A stretch of DNA of 64,000 bases from Ruegeria haliotis (GTDB lineage Bacteria > Pseudomonadota > Alphaproteobacteria > Rhodobacterales > Rhodobacteraceae). Of the stretch, positions 8,497 through 17,324 are shown in pieces. Under the pieces are notes generated by a model, which was given only the letters and a program-made list of their open reading frames with translations, had not been told where the DNA came from and did not search any database. Positions within the stretch are counted from its first letter, which is position 1, and each line of letters begins with the position of its first letter. The position numbers were made by a program, and so were the translations under genes. The stretch is taken from positions 62,001 through 126,000 of the forward strand of contig NZ_JABXWT010000005.1 of NCBI RefSeq assembly GCF_013377785.1. The letters run 5' to 3'.

Positions 8497-9429
8497 ATGA
8501 CCATCAAATTGACGCGCAGAGCCGCCCTCGGAGCCGCCGCAGCTTTGCCATTCGCATCAGCGGCAGCCCCGGTTCTGGCGGCTGGCACTGAAACCAAAGC
8601 CAATTCGACCATCGCCAAATCCTTCAAGCTGGGCGATTTTACCGTCACAACATTGCTGGATGGCAGTTTGCCGCGCGACGGTGCCCAAGAGATATTCGGT
8701 GGTGGCGCGTCGGATGACGATTTTGCCAAGGTGTCGGCTGACAACTTCATCTCTCCGGACATTGCGCAGTTCTTTTTCACCCCAACGCTGGTCAATACCG
8801 GGGCGGAGCTGGTTCTGTTCGACACTGGTCTTGGGCAGGGTGGCATTCAGGCGGCGCTGGCGGATGCCGGTGTGACACCGGATCAGATCGACGTTGTTGT
8901 CATCACCCACATGCACCCCGACCATATCGGCGGCATGACAACCAACGACGCCCCCACATTTCCGAACGCACGTTACGTGACAGCGGCTACCGAGTATGAT
9001 TTCTGGGCCGCGCAAGATGCGGGCAATCGGGTCGGCGATCTGGTTGCGGCCAAGGTAACACCACTGGCGGAAAAGATGACCTTCGTTGAAGATGGAGGCG
9101 AGGTGGCATCAGGCCTGACAGCGATGGCAGCTTTTGGGCATACGCCGGGCCACATGGCCTATCATCTGGAAAGCAACGGCCAGCGCCTGATCCTGACGGC
9201 GGATCTGGCCAATCACTATGTCTGGTCCTTTGCCCATCCCGAATGGGAGGTGCGGTTCGACATGGACAAGGCTGCGGCCACAGCATCTCGCCGCAATGTG
9301 CTGGGAATGCTGGCCGCCGACAAGGTTCCGATGATTGGTTATCACATGCCCTTCCCCGCCGCTGGATATGTCGAAGCCCGCGGTGACGGGTTCCGTTTTG
9401 TCCCGGTCAGCTATCAGATGATGGGTTAA
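8497..9429 (+). CDS. Metallo-beta-lactamase-fold hydrolase with Tat signal
   Basis: A 310-residue protein with an N-terminal Tat-type signal (Arg7-Arg8, then an Ala-rich stretch to about residue 29), so probably folded in the cytoplasm and exported with its metals. Residues 138-143 are the HxHxDH zinc motif; GHTPGH and a later Asp in LTADL complete the binuclear site. The family hydrolyses lactones, thioesters or phosphoesters. In a bacterium with an AHL synthase a lactonase role is possible, but nothing here proves it. Ribosome site AGGGAGAA precedes the ATG. It ends 5 bases before the convergent FAD oxidoreductase gene. Confidence 0.9.
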   Translation: MTIKLTRRAALGAAAALPFASAAAPVLAAGTETKANSTIAKSFKLGDFTVTTLLDGSLPRDGAQEIFGGGASDDDFAKVSADNFISPDIAQFFFTPTLVNTGAELVLFDTGLGQGGIQAALADAGVTPDQIDVVVITHMHPDHIGGMTTNDAPTFPNARYVTAATEYDFWAAQDAGNRVGDLVAAKVTPLAEKMTFVEDGGEVASGLTAMAAFGHTPGHMAYHLESNGQRLILTADLANHYVWSFAHPEWEVRFDMDKAAATASRRNVLGMLAADKVPMIGYHMPFPAAGYVEARGDGFRFVPVSYQMMG

Positions 9430-9434
9430 GGTAC

Positions 9435-10766
9435 TCAGTACCCAGGGTCCGGCCGTACCTTTGAGCCATCCGTGAAACGGGACAGGCGAAAGGCGGCCGG
9501 ATCGACGCATGGCGCTGCCTGCGTAACCAGATCGGCCATCAGCCTGCCCGCACCGGGGCCGATGCCAAAGCCATGGCCAGAAAACCCGGTCGCGATGAAC
9601 ATCCCCGGCAGATCATCAACGCCCGAAATGACCGGAATAGCGTCCGGTGTTACATCAATCAGCCCCGCCCAACTTTGTACGATTTCCGCTTGCTCTAACA
9701 CTGGGAAACCTCTGCATGCCTTGGCCCAGGCTTGCCGCAACACCCTTTGCGAGGGTTCAGGGTCCGGAATTCGACAATGCTCGAACGGGGTGACATCTGT
9801 GGGTAGCCACGTTCGGTCCTGCCGCGCTTCGGTCATCCAACGCCTGGACAGGCGGAACCTCAGCGATTTCCATTCCTGCGCGAAAGCGGGCGCGAACCGC
9901 AATGCCAGTCGAAAGCTGTCAGGCACAATATCTACTGTGTTTTCATGACCCGACGCGATGGTATAGCCGCCATCCGCCCGCTTTCGGATAGCAAAATCAT
10001 CAGACCAAAGCGCAGCCTCAGGACCAAGATCCACAGGCGAAATACGCATGACGGTGTTCAACACTTTCAGCTGCGGCAGCGTAATCCCGGCGTTACCGGC
10101 GAACAGGCGTGACCATGCGCCCCCGGCCAGCACAATCTGATCACACGCGACGCGTCCCCGTTCAGTAAACACCCCAACAACACGACCTGCCTGCACATCC
10201 AAACTTCGGACAGCGCAACTGGTCATGACGACCGCACCCTTGTCACGCGCCGCCTCCGCGATAGCGGGGGCCGCCCATTGCGGTTCGGCGCGACCGTCCT
10301 GCGGCATATGCAGGGCGGCGTCGAGCCCGGTTCGATTACCCGGCAGCAGGTCGGCCAGGTCACTGCCCGATACCATCCGCGCCCCGGTCTGCAGCCCGTC
10401 AACATGGCGCATCCATCGTTCCAGATTGCCAGCAGCGCGCTTGCCAGAGGCGCCAAACAGAATGCCCGAGCGCGCATATCCCGTCTTGCGGCCAATCCGA
10501 TCATCCAGACCCTGCCAGATGCGCAAAGCCTCTTGCATCAGGGGGATTTCCCTCGGGTCGCGCATGCCCAGCCGTACCCAGCCCCAGTTACGCGAGCTTT
10601 GTTCCCCGGCAATCTGCCCCTTTTCGCACAACAAGACTGAATTGCCCCGCTCGACCAGTTCCAACGCGGTCGAGACGCCAATGATGCCGCCACCGATGAC
10701 GACAACATCAACTTTTTTGGGTAACGAAAGGTCTGATTCAACAGGGGTCGGTTTTGGACCGGGCAT
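9435..10766 (-). CDS. FAD-dependent oxidoreductase (D-amino-acid dehydrogenase/DAO family)
   Basis: A 443-residue flavoprotein. A short N-terminal extension precedes the dinucleotide-binding VVVIGGGIIGVSTALELVERG and an acidic end of strand 2. The C-terminus has the GFSGHGFGIGPGAGRLMADL block characteristic of DAO-type enzymes. These oxidise amines or amino acids such as sarcosine, glycine or D-amino acids. ATG at 10766 is preferred over TTG at 10769. It is not visibly in an operon and the substrate cannot be named. Confidence 0.88.
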   Translation of the reverse strand: MPGPKPTPVESDLSLPKKVDVVVIGGGIIGVSTALELVERGNSVLLCEKGQIAGEQSSRNWGWVRLGMRDPREIPLMQEALRIWQGLDDRIGRKTGYARSGILFGASGKRAAGNLERWMRHVDGLQTGARMVSGSDLADLLPGNRTGLDAALHMPQDGRAEPQWAAPAIAEAARDKGAVVMTSCAVRSLDVQAGRVVGVFTERGRVACDQIVLAGGAWSRLFAGNAGITLPQLKVLNTVMRISPVDLGPEAALWSDDFAIRKRADGGYTIASGHENTVDIVPDSFRLALRFAPAFAQEWKSLRFRLSRRWMTEARQDRTWLPTDVTPFEHCRIPDPEPSQRVLRQAWAKACRGFPVLEQAEIVQSWAGLIDVTPDAIPVISGVDDLPGMFIATGFSGHGFGIGPGAGRLMADLVTQAAPCVDPAAFRLSRFTDGSKVRPDPGY

Positions 10767-10930
10767 CAAAGGCTCTTATTCAATCGCGCGAACCGCTATT
10801 GATGCTCAGGAAACAAGCGCAGGCAACTTGTTTGTGGGCTCAGGTCCAACGATTGCCGGAACCTGTGGCGAAGGTGTCAGACGACCAGCCCAACCGATAA
10901 GCCAGCCAAAGTATCAGGTGAACAGTTAAG

Positions 10931-11206
10931 TTAAGCAGCGCCAGACAATTCGGCCCATTTCTGACGCAGGACAGCCGACAATCCGGCGTCCTTCGGCCCA
11001 ATCCGGGCAGTCACTTCCTCTTGTGGTGACAAGTCAGGGAATTCAGGCCGACTGGGCGTTTCGGCTTTCTGTTCCACCGGCTTATCCTCGCCGAGGATAT
11101 CCGCGATGGCCGCATCCAGCCTGCTCTCATCAAATTCCCGCGCCGGGGACTCCATCGTCTTCCATTTTAAAGGAGAGTGAAGGGATTTATCGTATTCCTC
11201 ATACAT
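10931..11206 (-). CDS. Small acidic protein of unknown function
   Basis: Up to 91 residues, highly charged, no cysteine and no membrane segment. The middle is Glu/Lys/Pro-rich and probably disordered; the N-terminal half has an amphipathic DESRLDAAIADIL stretch. I do not recognise a family. The start is unclear: ATG at 11206 has no clear ribosome site, and ATG at 11155 gives a 74-residue version beginning MESPAREFD with a weak GGAAG. Base composition matches its neighbours, so no sign of transfer. It lies downstream of nadE on the same strand, 272 bases away. Confidence 0.55.
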   Translation of the reverse strand: MYEEYDKSLHSPLKWKTMESPAREFDESRLDAAIADILGEDKPVEQKAETPSRPEFPDLSPQEEVTARIGPKDAGLSAVLRQKWAELSGAA

Positions 11207-11420
11207 TTTAACACCGAACCATTAACTCAGATATCAAATTCCGGATGCGCCGCATTCAGACAAACATGCACTTGTCGAAACCCTGCACCTCAGCAGAAAT
11301 GCGTCACGTTCGCCCCACTTTGGGCAATTTCCAAGCATAAATGTGGCAGAAAGATGTCACGAAAACAAGCCGCAGGTCACTGCTTGGGGCGTGTGCATAC
11401 GCTTTTCCATGCACAAGAGG

Positions 11421-11451
11421 AAACAGTGCGTCATTTTACCGAACACTGTTT
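11421..11451. repeat. Inverted repeat AAACAGTG-N15-CACTGTTT
   Basis: A perfect 8-bp dyad with a 15-base spacer, starting 28 bases after the nadE stop. On the minus strand it could be a weak nadE terminator (no good T-run follows); it could also be a protein-binding dyad. Confidence 0.5.
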
Positions 11452-11478
11452 TCAAATTTGACTAAATTGTTTTGGCGA

Positions 11479-13137
11479 TCAATCGCGGTCTCGCCAGCGA
11501 TTCACGATTGGATAACGCCGATCCAACCAGAACGCCTTACTGGTCAGGCGTGTTCCGGGGGCCGATTGGAACCGCTTGTACTCGCTGATGTAGATAAGGT
11601 GTTCGATCCGTCGGGCGTCGTTTGCGTCAAAGCCCGCAGCAACACAGTCCGCGATTGATCCATCCCGATCGACAAGGATTTCCAGAATCCCGTCCAGAAT
11701 CGGATAATCCGGTAGGCTGTCGCTGTCTTTCTGGTCTTCGCGCAGCTCGGCACTGGGAGGTTTGTCGATGACGGATGGTCGGATAACCTCGCCTTCGGGG
11801 CCCATCATCCAGTCGCGATGGTGGGCATTGCGCCAGCGGCAGGTCTCAAACACACGGGTCTTGTACAGATCCTTGATCGGGTTGTAGCCGCCGTTCATGT
11901 CGCCATAGATCGTGGCATAACCCACCGCGACCTCGGATTTGTTGCCCGTCGTCAGCAACATCTCGCCGAACTTGTTCGAGATTGCCATCAGCAACAAACC
12001 GCGCAGGCGGGACTGGACGTTTTCTTCGGTCAGATCTTCGTCGCGCCCCTCGAACAAGGGCGCCAGAGTATCGGTCACCGCAGCGCGGCTGTCCGAAATC
12101 GGCACAAAGTCATAGTGGACGCCCAGCGCCTTTGCGACAGCCTCAGCATCGTCCAACGAAGCCTGGCTGGTATATTCCGACGGCAACATCACACAGCGCA
12201 CATTTTCGGCCCCGATGGCGTCCACCGCGATCGCAGCCACCAGCGCTGAATCGACACCGCCCGACAGACCCATCAACACCTTTTTAAACCCGGTCTTGCC
12301 CATGTAATCGCGCAGCGATTGCACCATTGCGCGGTAGTCCTGCTCCCACGCGTCCGGCTGGGGCACAACCTCGCCCGGTACGATGCGCCAACCTTCGTCT
12401 CCACGCTCCAGGTCCACGTGGGTTACGTCTTCGTCGAAGACGGGCATGCGAAACGCAAGCTCACCACCCGGATTCAGGCCAAATGTGGCGCCATCAAAGA
12501 CCTGATCGTCCTGACCGCCAACCATATTGAGGTAGATCAGTGGCAATCCGGTCTCGACCACACGCGCAACCATATGATTCAAACGCACGTCGTACTTGTC
12601 GCGAAAATAGGGCGATCCATTCGGGATCAACAGAAACTCGGCCCCGGTCTCTTCGAGTGTTTCGGCAACGTCCGGGTGCCAGCTGTCTTCGCAAATCGGA
12701 CTGCCAATTCGGGAATTTCCAACCGAGTACGGCCCGCCCAATGGCCCCGAATCGTACAGACGCACTTCGTCAAAAACAGTTTCGTTCGGCAGATGATGTT
12801 TCAACACCTTGCTGGCAATCCGCCCACCTTTGAGAACAAGATAGGCGTTGTACAGGCTTTCGCCTTCGGCCCATGGCCCACCAAGGGCCAGGGCCGGGCC
12901 TTCCGCGCATTGCTTGGCCAGCGCTTCAACCGCCGCCATGGCCGCGCGGTGAAACACCGGCTTCATGACCAGATCCTGCGTGTTGTATCCAGTAATGAAC
13001 ATTTCCGGCAGTGCCACCAGATCAGCCCCCGCCGCGCGCGCCCGTTCCCAAGCGGCATACGCCTTGGCCGCATTGCCATCAATATCCCCGACAATGGGGT
13101 TCAGTTGCGCCAGAGTAATGCGGAAACGGTCGCCCAT
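11479..13137 (-). CDS. nadE: NAD+ synthetase, glutamine-hydrolysing
   Basis: A 552-residue two-domain enzyme. The N-terminal nitrilase-type amidase (residues 1 to about 255) shows the catalytic Glu in LPEMFITGY, Lys in KHHLPNETVF and Cys in GSPICEDSW. The C-terminal synthetase has the P-loop-like LSGGVDSAL near residue 297. It makes NAD from nicotinic acid adenine dinucleotide using ammonia channelled from glutamine. Length and order match the glutamine-dependent NadE family. The start at 13137 (MGDRFRITLAQLNP) places the first strand of the amidase correctly. Confidence 0.96.
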   Translation of the reverse strand: MGDRFRITLAQLNPIVGDIDGNAAKAYAAWERARAAGADLVALPEMFITGYNTQDLVMKPVFHRAAMAAVEALAKQCAEGPALALGGPWAEGESLYNAYLVLKGGRIASKVLKHHLPNETVFDEVRLYDSGPLGGPYSVGNSRIGSPICEDSWHPDVAETLEETGAEFLLIPNGSPYFRDKYDVRLNHMVARVVETGLPLIYLNMVGGQDDQVFDGATFGLNPGGELAFRMPVFDEDVTHVDLERGDEGWRIVPGEVVPQPDAWEQDYRAMVQSLRDYMGKTGFKKVLMGLSGGVDSALVAAIAVDAIGAENVRCVMLPSEYTSQASLDDAEAVAKALGVHYDFVPISDSRAAVTDTLAPLFEGRDEDLTEENVQSRLRGLLLMAISNKFGEMLLTTGNKSEVAVGYATIYGDMNGGYNPIKDLYKTRVFETCRWRNAHHRDWMMGPEGEVIRPSVIDKPPSAELREDQKDSDSLPDYPILDGILEILVDRDGSIADCVAAGFDANDARRIEHLIYISEYKRFQSAPGTRLTSKAFWLDRRYPIVNRWRDRD

Positions 13138-13292
13138 GCTGCCCTCTTGCCCTCGTAAGTTCTATTGCCATTTAGCAGATCGCACCGCGAGTGGAAGACC
13201 AATGCGGCAAAAGCCGTTGCTCTGCCCCCGGCGGTATCTTAGTTTTGCGCCAGAGGAAGCAACCAATGATGACCGGGCAGGCAGGAACAACC

Positions 13293-14777
13293 ATGAATGT
13301 GATCCGTAACCTTTTTGCCGTTGGGGTCCTGACCCTGACGGCGTCTGTTGCCGCCGCACAAGACGGGACGGTAATTGTCAAAGATGATGAGGTCGGCGGC
13401 GTGTATGAAGGCACGTTCCAAAACGGCCTGCGTCATGGGACCGGCACTTATCGCCTACCGAACGGGTTTGAATACACCGGTCAGTGGATCGAAGGCGAAA
13501 TTCAGGGCCAGGGCATCACGCGTTATGCCGACGGGTCCGTCTACGAAGGCCTGTTTGAGAAGGGCCAGCCCGAGGGGCGCGGCAAGATTACCTTCGCCGA
13601 TGGTGGCACCTATGAAGGCGACTGGGTTGATGGCGCGATCAACGGCGCGGGCATCGCCCAATACGCCAATGGGATGCGATACGAAGGCGGTTTCAAGAAC
13701 GCGCGCCACAACGGTCAAGGCGTCCTAACAGGCCCGGATGGCGACAGCTATGACGGCAACTGGGTCGATGGTGACAAACAGGGTAAAGCCAAAATCACAT
13801 ATGCCGGTGGTGGTGTATATGAGGGTGACGTTCAGGCCGGGCAACGCGATGGACAAGGCACCCTGACAATGCCCGATGGCATGATCTACTCTGGGGAATG
13901 GACTCAGGGCCGTATCACAGGCAAGGGCCGCCTGACCCAAGCCAACGGCGATGTCTACGAAGGCGATCTGGTCGAAGGTCGTCGTCAGGGTAAAGGCAAG
14001 GCAACTTATTCCAATGGCGATGTGTTCGAGGGAGACTACGAAGACGATCGCCGCCACGGGCAAGGCGTCTTCACAGGGACGGATGGATTTCGGTACTCAG
14101 GTGAATGGACCAGTGGTCAGATCGAAGGTCTGGGAGAAGTCGTCTATCCGGATGGTTCGACATATATCGGTGACTTCAGAGCCGACCTTCCCGACGGGAA
14201 AGGGATAAGCACATACCCGAACGGCACGGTATACGAAGGGGATTGGATTGCAGGCATCTTCGAAGGAACGGGCACAGCCACTTATCCCAATGGCGTAACC
14301 TACAAAGGTCAATTCAAGAACGCACTAAGCCACGGCAAAGGTGTTTTGACCCGTGCGGACGGCTCAACCTATGATGGCGATTGGGTAGATGGCGCCCGGC
14401 AGGGCAAAGGCAAAACGACATACACTGACGGGACGGTCTACACCGGAGATTTCATGGGCGGGCAACGTCACGGTAAAGGTGAAATCGTGGCACCAAGCGG
14501 ATTCAAATACTTGGGCGATTGGATCGAAGGCAAGATCACCGGAAACGGGATAGCCACCTATTCGAACGGCGATGTGTACGAAGGCAGCTTTGTCGACAAC
14601 AAGCGACAGGGCAACGGGACAATGCGCTACGCGAATGGTCAGGAGGAAACAGGCGTTTGGGAAAACGGTGTCCTGCCAGCCAGCGCGTCCAACGAATCCG
14701 ATGCGCCTGACACTGAAGATCAATCCGAACCCGCATCGGACAACAGCGAGGACGCAACTGCGCCGTCAGACGGTTAG
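13293..14777 (+). CDS. Exported MORN-repeat protein
   Basis: A 494-residue protein with a signal peptide (about residues 1-22, ending Ala-Ala-Ala-Gln). It is followed by about 19 tandem units of roughly 23 residues with the Tyr-x-Gly-x-Trp/Phe...Gly-x-Gly pattern of MORN repeats, then an acidic Ser/Asp/Glu-rich tail of about 35 residues. The DNA carries a matching 69-base periodicity, diverged at third positions. MORN arrays form extended beta-hairpin solenoids that bind proteins or lipids. Export to the periplasm is less common than cytoplasmic use. ATG at 13293 is chosen because it begins the signal peptide. Convergent with an SDR gene 4 bases away. No partner is evident. Confidence 0.9.
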   Translation: MNVIRNLFAVGVLTLTASVAAAQDGTVIVKDDEVGGVYEGTFQNGLRHGTGTYRLPNGFEYTGQWIEGEIQGQGITRYADGSVYEGLFEKGQPEGRGKITFADGGTYEGDWVDGAINGAGIAQYANGMRYEGGFKNARHNGQGVLTGPDGDSYDGNWVDGDKQGKAKITYAGGGVYEGDVQAGQRDGQGTLTMPDGMIYSGEWTQGRITGKGRLTQANGDVYEGDLVEGRRQGKGKATYSNGDVFEGDYEDDRRHGQGVFTGTDGFRYSGEWTSGQIEGLGEVVYPDGSTYIGDFRADLPDGKGISTYPNGTVYEGDWIAGIFEGTGTATYPNGVTYKGQFKNALSHGKGVLTRADGSTYDGDWVDGARQGKGKTTYTDGTVYTGDFMGGQRHGKGEIVAPSGFKYLGDWIEGKITGNGIATYSNGDVYEGSFVDNKRQGNGTMRYANGQEETGVWENGVLPASASNESDAPDTEDQSEPASDNSEDATAPSDG

Positions 14778-14781
14778 ATCA

Positions 14782-15447
14782 CTACCAGGGAATTGGCTTT
14801 CCGGCCCAGTCGAAGAATCCGCCTGTATCTGCGGGCGTCAGCGCCTCGGCGACGGTCAGCAAGTTTTGGGCTGCGTCTTCCGGTTCGATCGCCGGATGCC
14901 GGCCAAGGTATTTTTGCGTGAACGCGGTTTTGACGGTTCCGGGGTGCAAAGCGACACAGATCGCTTCTCTGTGGGTTCGTGCCAGTTCGATGGCTGCGGT
15001 GTGAACAATCTGATTCACCGCCGCTTTGGCCGCCCGGTAGCTGACCCAGCCGCCCATTCGATTGTCTCCGATGGACCCAACCCGGGCCGACAGAACTGCG
15101 AAAACCGAACGTCCGTTTCTGGGCAGCAATCGCTGCGCGTGGCTCAGCACCAGCGCCGGGCCAACAGCGTTCAAAGCAAACTGATCCATCATCGCCTCGG
15201 CTGACACGGCCCGCAGCGACTTTTCCGGCGCAGCACCGTTGATCTCCAACGCGCCCGAAGCAACCAGAATAAGATCGTAAGGGCCTGAAAGCTCGTTTAG
15301 CGTCTGCGTCACCGACTCCGGGTTTGTAAGATCAAACCCGTCATTCGAGCGTGACAGACGCGTCACCACGACACTCTGCGCCTCAAGGTGTTTGCAAATG
15401 GCCCGACCGATTCCACCCGACGCGCCAATGATGAGTGCAGTTTTCAT
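14782..15447 (-). CDS. SDR-family oxidoreductase (CsgA-like short-chain dehydrogenase)
   Basis: A 221-residue Rossmann protein: GASGGIGRA cofactor loop near residues 8-16, an Arg after strand 2 suggesting NADP(H), a catalytic YRAAK and a downstream HPGTVKT. The sequence resembles the C-factor/CsgA-like SDR group. ATG at 15447 (MKTALIIGASGG) starts exactly at the first strand; a longer reading from 15525 has no support. It lies back to back with the leuA leader. Substrate unknown. Confidence 0.88.
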   Translation of the reverse strand: MKTALIIGASGGIGRAICKHLEAQSVVVTRLSRSNDGFDLTNPESVTQTLNELSGPYDLILVASGALEINGAAPEKSLRAVSAEAMMDQFALNAVGPALVLSHAQRLLPRNGRSVFAVLSARVGSIGDNRMGGWVSYRAAKAAVNQIVHTAAIELARTHREAICVALHPGTVKTAFTQKYLGRHPAIEPEDAAQNLLTVAEALTPADTGGFFDWAGKPIPW

Positions 15448-15554
15448 ACCTGCACACCTAGCGGCGCCAGTCTGCCAATCAATGATCCATGCAAAAGAAG
15501 CTGCCCAGACTGTGCTGTGTCGCAAATTGGTCTTTTCATTCCTGGCGGGCTCTG

Positions 15555-15560
15555 TATAAA
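15555..15560 (+). promoter_or_regulatory. Candidate -10 box of the leuA transcript
   Basis: TATAAA lies 10 bases before the ATG of the leader peptide. If used, transcription would start within a few bases of that ATG, making the leader peptide almost leaderless. No convincing -35 box is present (TTTTCA at 15533 with 16-base spacing is the closest). Confidence 0.35.
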
Positions 15561-15569
15561 TTCCGCCTC

Positions 15570-15656
15570 ATGATCAACCGCGCAGATATCCCTTTTGTCG
15601 ACACCGCCCTTCGCGGTGCGTCGCTGCGTGGCCTACTGATCCTAATCCGCCTCTGA
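15570..15656 (+). CDS. leuL: leuA leader peptide (leucine attenuator)
   Basis: A 28-codon reading frame, ATG at 15570 to TGA at 15654-15656. Its last eight residues are Gly-Leu-Leu-Ile-Leu-Ile-Arg-Leu, encoded with two CTA, a CTG and a CTC leucine codon plus two ATC isoleucine codons. This is the expected shape of an amino-acid leader peptide upstream of 2-isopropylmalate synthase. A ribosome starved of leucine would stall in this cluster and change the folding of the following RNA. A small CACCGC/GCGGTG stem (15602-15618) within the frame may act as a pause hairpin. No Shine-Dalgarno sequence is seen. Confidence 0.75.
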   Translation: MINRADIPFVDTALRGASLRGLLILIRL

Positions 15657-15701
15657 GCGTGCCATCCGGCGCGCCCGCTCAGAGGAGGACGCCCGCGCGC
15701 C
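15650..15701 (+). promoter_or_regulatory. Two competing hairpins of the leuA attenuator
   Basis: Hairpin A pairs 15650-15659 with 15676-15685 (perfect 10 bp) and encloses the leader stop codon in its 5' arm. Hairpin B pairs 15668-15674 with 15695-15701 (perfect 7 bp). The B 5' arm lies in the loop of A, and the A 3' arm lies in the loop of B, so they exclude each other. There is no T-run after either, so the switch may act by a non-canonical terminator or on translation. Confidence 0.65.
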
Positions 15702-15734
15702 AATGGCTTTAGGACAGACAAGAAAGAGATTCCC

Positions 15735-17303
15735 ATGACCAACGTGACCGACCAAGACCGCGTCTTGATCTTTGACACCACATTGCGCGACGGCGAACAA
15801 AGCCCCGGCGCAACCATGACCCACAACGAAAAGCTGGAAATCGCCGAGCTGCTGGACGAAATGGGCGTCGATATCATCGAAGCCGGATTTCCCATCGCCT
15901 CGGAAGGTGATTTCAAAGCGGTCTCCGAGATTGCCGAACGGTCGAAAAACAGCCGCATCTGTGGCCTTGCCCGCGCCAATTTCACCGATATCGACCGTTG
16001 CTGGGAGGCGGTGAAACACGCCGGGAAAAGCCGCATTCACACATTTATCGGCACCTCGCCACTGCATCGCTCTATTCCGAACCTGACGCAGGACGAGATG
16101 GCCGACAAAATCCACGAGACGGTCAGCCACGCGCGCAACCTGTGCGAAAACGTGCAATGGTCGCCAATGGATGCCACCCGGACCGAGTGGGACTATCTGT
16201 GCCGTGTCATCGAGATTGCGATCAAGGCCGGTGCCACCACGATCAACATCCCCGATACCGTGGGCTACACTGCGCCTGTCGAATCCGCCGACCTGATCAA
16301 ACGCTTGATCGAAACGGTTCCAGGCGCCGATGAGGTGGTCTTTGCCACGCACTGCCACAACGACCTTGGTATGGCGACGGCGAACTCTCTGGCCGCCGTT
16401 GCGGGCGGTGCGCGTCAGATCGAGTGTACGATCAACGGTTTGGGGGAACGCGCTGGCAACACCGCGCTGGAAGAAGTGGTGATGGCGCTGCGCACCCGCA
16501 ACGACATCATGCCATGGAACACAGGCATCGACACCACCAAGATCATGCACATCTCGCGCCGCGTGGCGACCGTTTCGGGTTTCAACGTGCAGTTCAACAA
16601 AGCGATTGTCGGCAAGAACGCCTTTGCCCATGAAAGCGGCATCCATCAGGATGGCATGCTGAAGAACCGCGAGAACTTTGAGATCATGCGCCCCGAGGAT
16701 ATCGGATTATCCGGGACCTCTCTGCCTTTGGGCAAACATTCCGGTCGTGCCGCATTGCGCGACAAGCTCGAGACGCTGGGATTCGAGGTCGGCGATAACC
16801 AACTCAAGGATATCTTCGTTCGGTTCAAGGATCTGGCGGATCGCAAGAAAGAGGTTTTCGACGACGACCTCATCGCGTTGATGACCCTGGATGAGGCCGA
16901 CGATTACCTGCAACTAGTGTCGATGAAAGTCACCTGCGGCACAGGCGGTCAGGCAGAATCAACCGTCGAGCTTGAGATGGACGGCAAGGATGTCATCGCA
17001 ACAGAACAGGGCGACGGTCCGGTGGATGCGTCCTTCAGGGCCATTCGTGCGATCCACCCAACCAAGGCGCACCTGCAGCTGTATCAGGTACACGCTGTCA
17101 CCGAAGGCACGGACGCTCAGGCGACTGTATCGGTTCGTCTGGAAGAAGACGGCATGATCGCCACTGGTCAATCCGCCAACACCGATACCGTTGTGGCGTC
17201 GGCCAAGGCCTATATCCATGCCTTGAACCGTCTGATCATGCGGCGCGAGAAAACCGGCCCCGGCGCGGACGCCCGCGAGATCAGTTACAAAGATCTGACC
17301 TGA
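15735..17303 (+). CDS. leuA: 2-isopropylmalate synthase
   Basis: A 522-residue enzyme that condenses acetyl-CoA with 2-ketoisovalerate, the committed step of leucine synthesis. The N-terminal TIM barrel opens with FDTTLRDGEQSPGA (metal Asp and catalytic Arg), has HCHNDLGMA supplying the two metal histidines, and NGLGERAGN. The C-terminal third is the LeuA regulatory domain that binds leucine for feedback inhibition. The start follows an AAGAAAGAG ribosome site. Transcriptional control by the leucine-rich leader peptide upstream is likely. It stands alone, ending in a large palindromic repeat. Confidence 0.96.
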   Translation: MTNVTDQDRVLIFDTTLRDGEQSPGATMTHNEKLEIAELLDEMGVDIIEAGFPIASEGDFKAVSEIAERSKNSRICGLARANFTDIDRCWEAVKHAGKSRIHTFIGTSPLHRSIPNLTQDEMADKIHETVSHARNLCENVQWSPMDATRTEWDYLCRVIEIAIKAGATTINIPDTVGYTAPVESADLIKRLIETVPGADEVVFATHCHNDLGMATANSLAAVAGGARQIECTINGLGERAGNTALEEVVMALRTRNDIMPWNTGIDTTKIMHISRRVATVSGFNVQFNKAIVGKNAFAHESGIHQDGMLKNRENFEIMRPEDIGLSGTSLPLGKHSGRAALRDKLETLGFEVGDNQLKDIFVRFKDLADRKKEVFDDDLIALMTLDEADDYLQLVSMKVTCGTGGQAESTVELEMDGKDVIATEQGDGPVDASFRAIRAIHPTKAHLQLYQVHAVTEGTDAQATVSVRLEEDGMIATGQSANTDTVVASAKAYIHALNRLIMRREKTGPGADAREISYKDLT

Positions 17304-17324
17304 TCACAGGGCGAGGGACTTACG

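Noticed and set aside
12319..13158. Plus-strand frame opposite nadE
   Set aside because: Antisense to the amidase domain of nadE, which is intact.
13400..14650. Regular DNA repeats suggesting a CRISPR or minisatellite
   Set aside because: The 69-base period lies in frame within the MORN-repeat gene and the units are diverged, so it is protein repeat structure.
15642..16646. Long open frame antisense to leuA
   Set aside because: Covers the conserved LeuA barrel; composition is rich in His/Arg/Gly as expected of a shadow frame.
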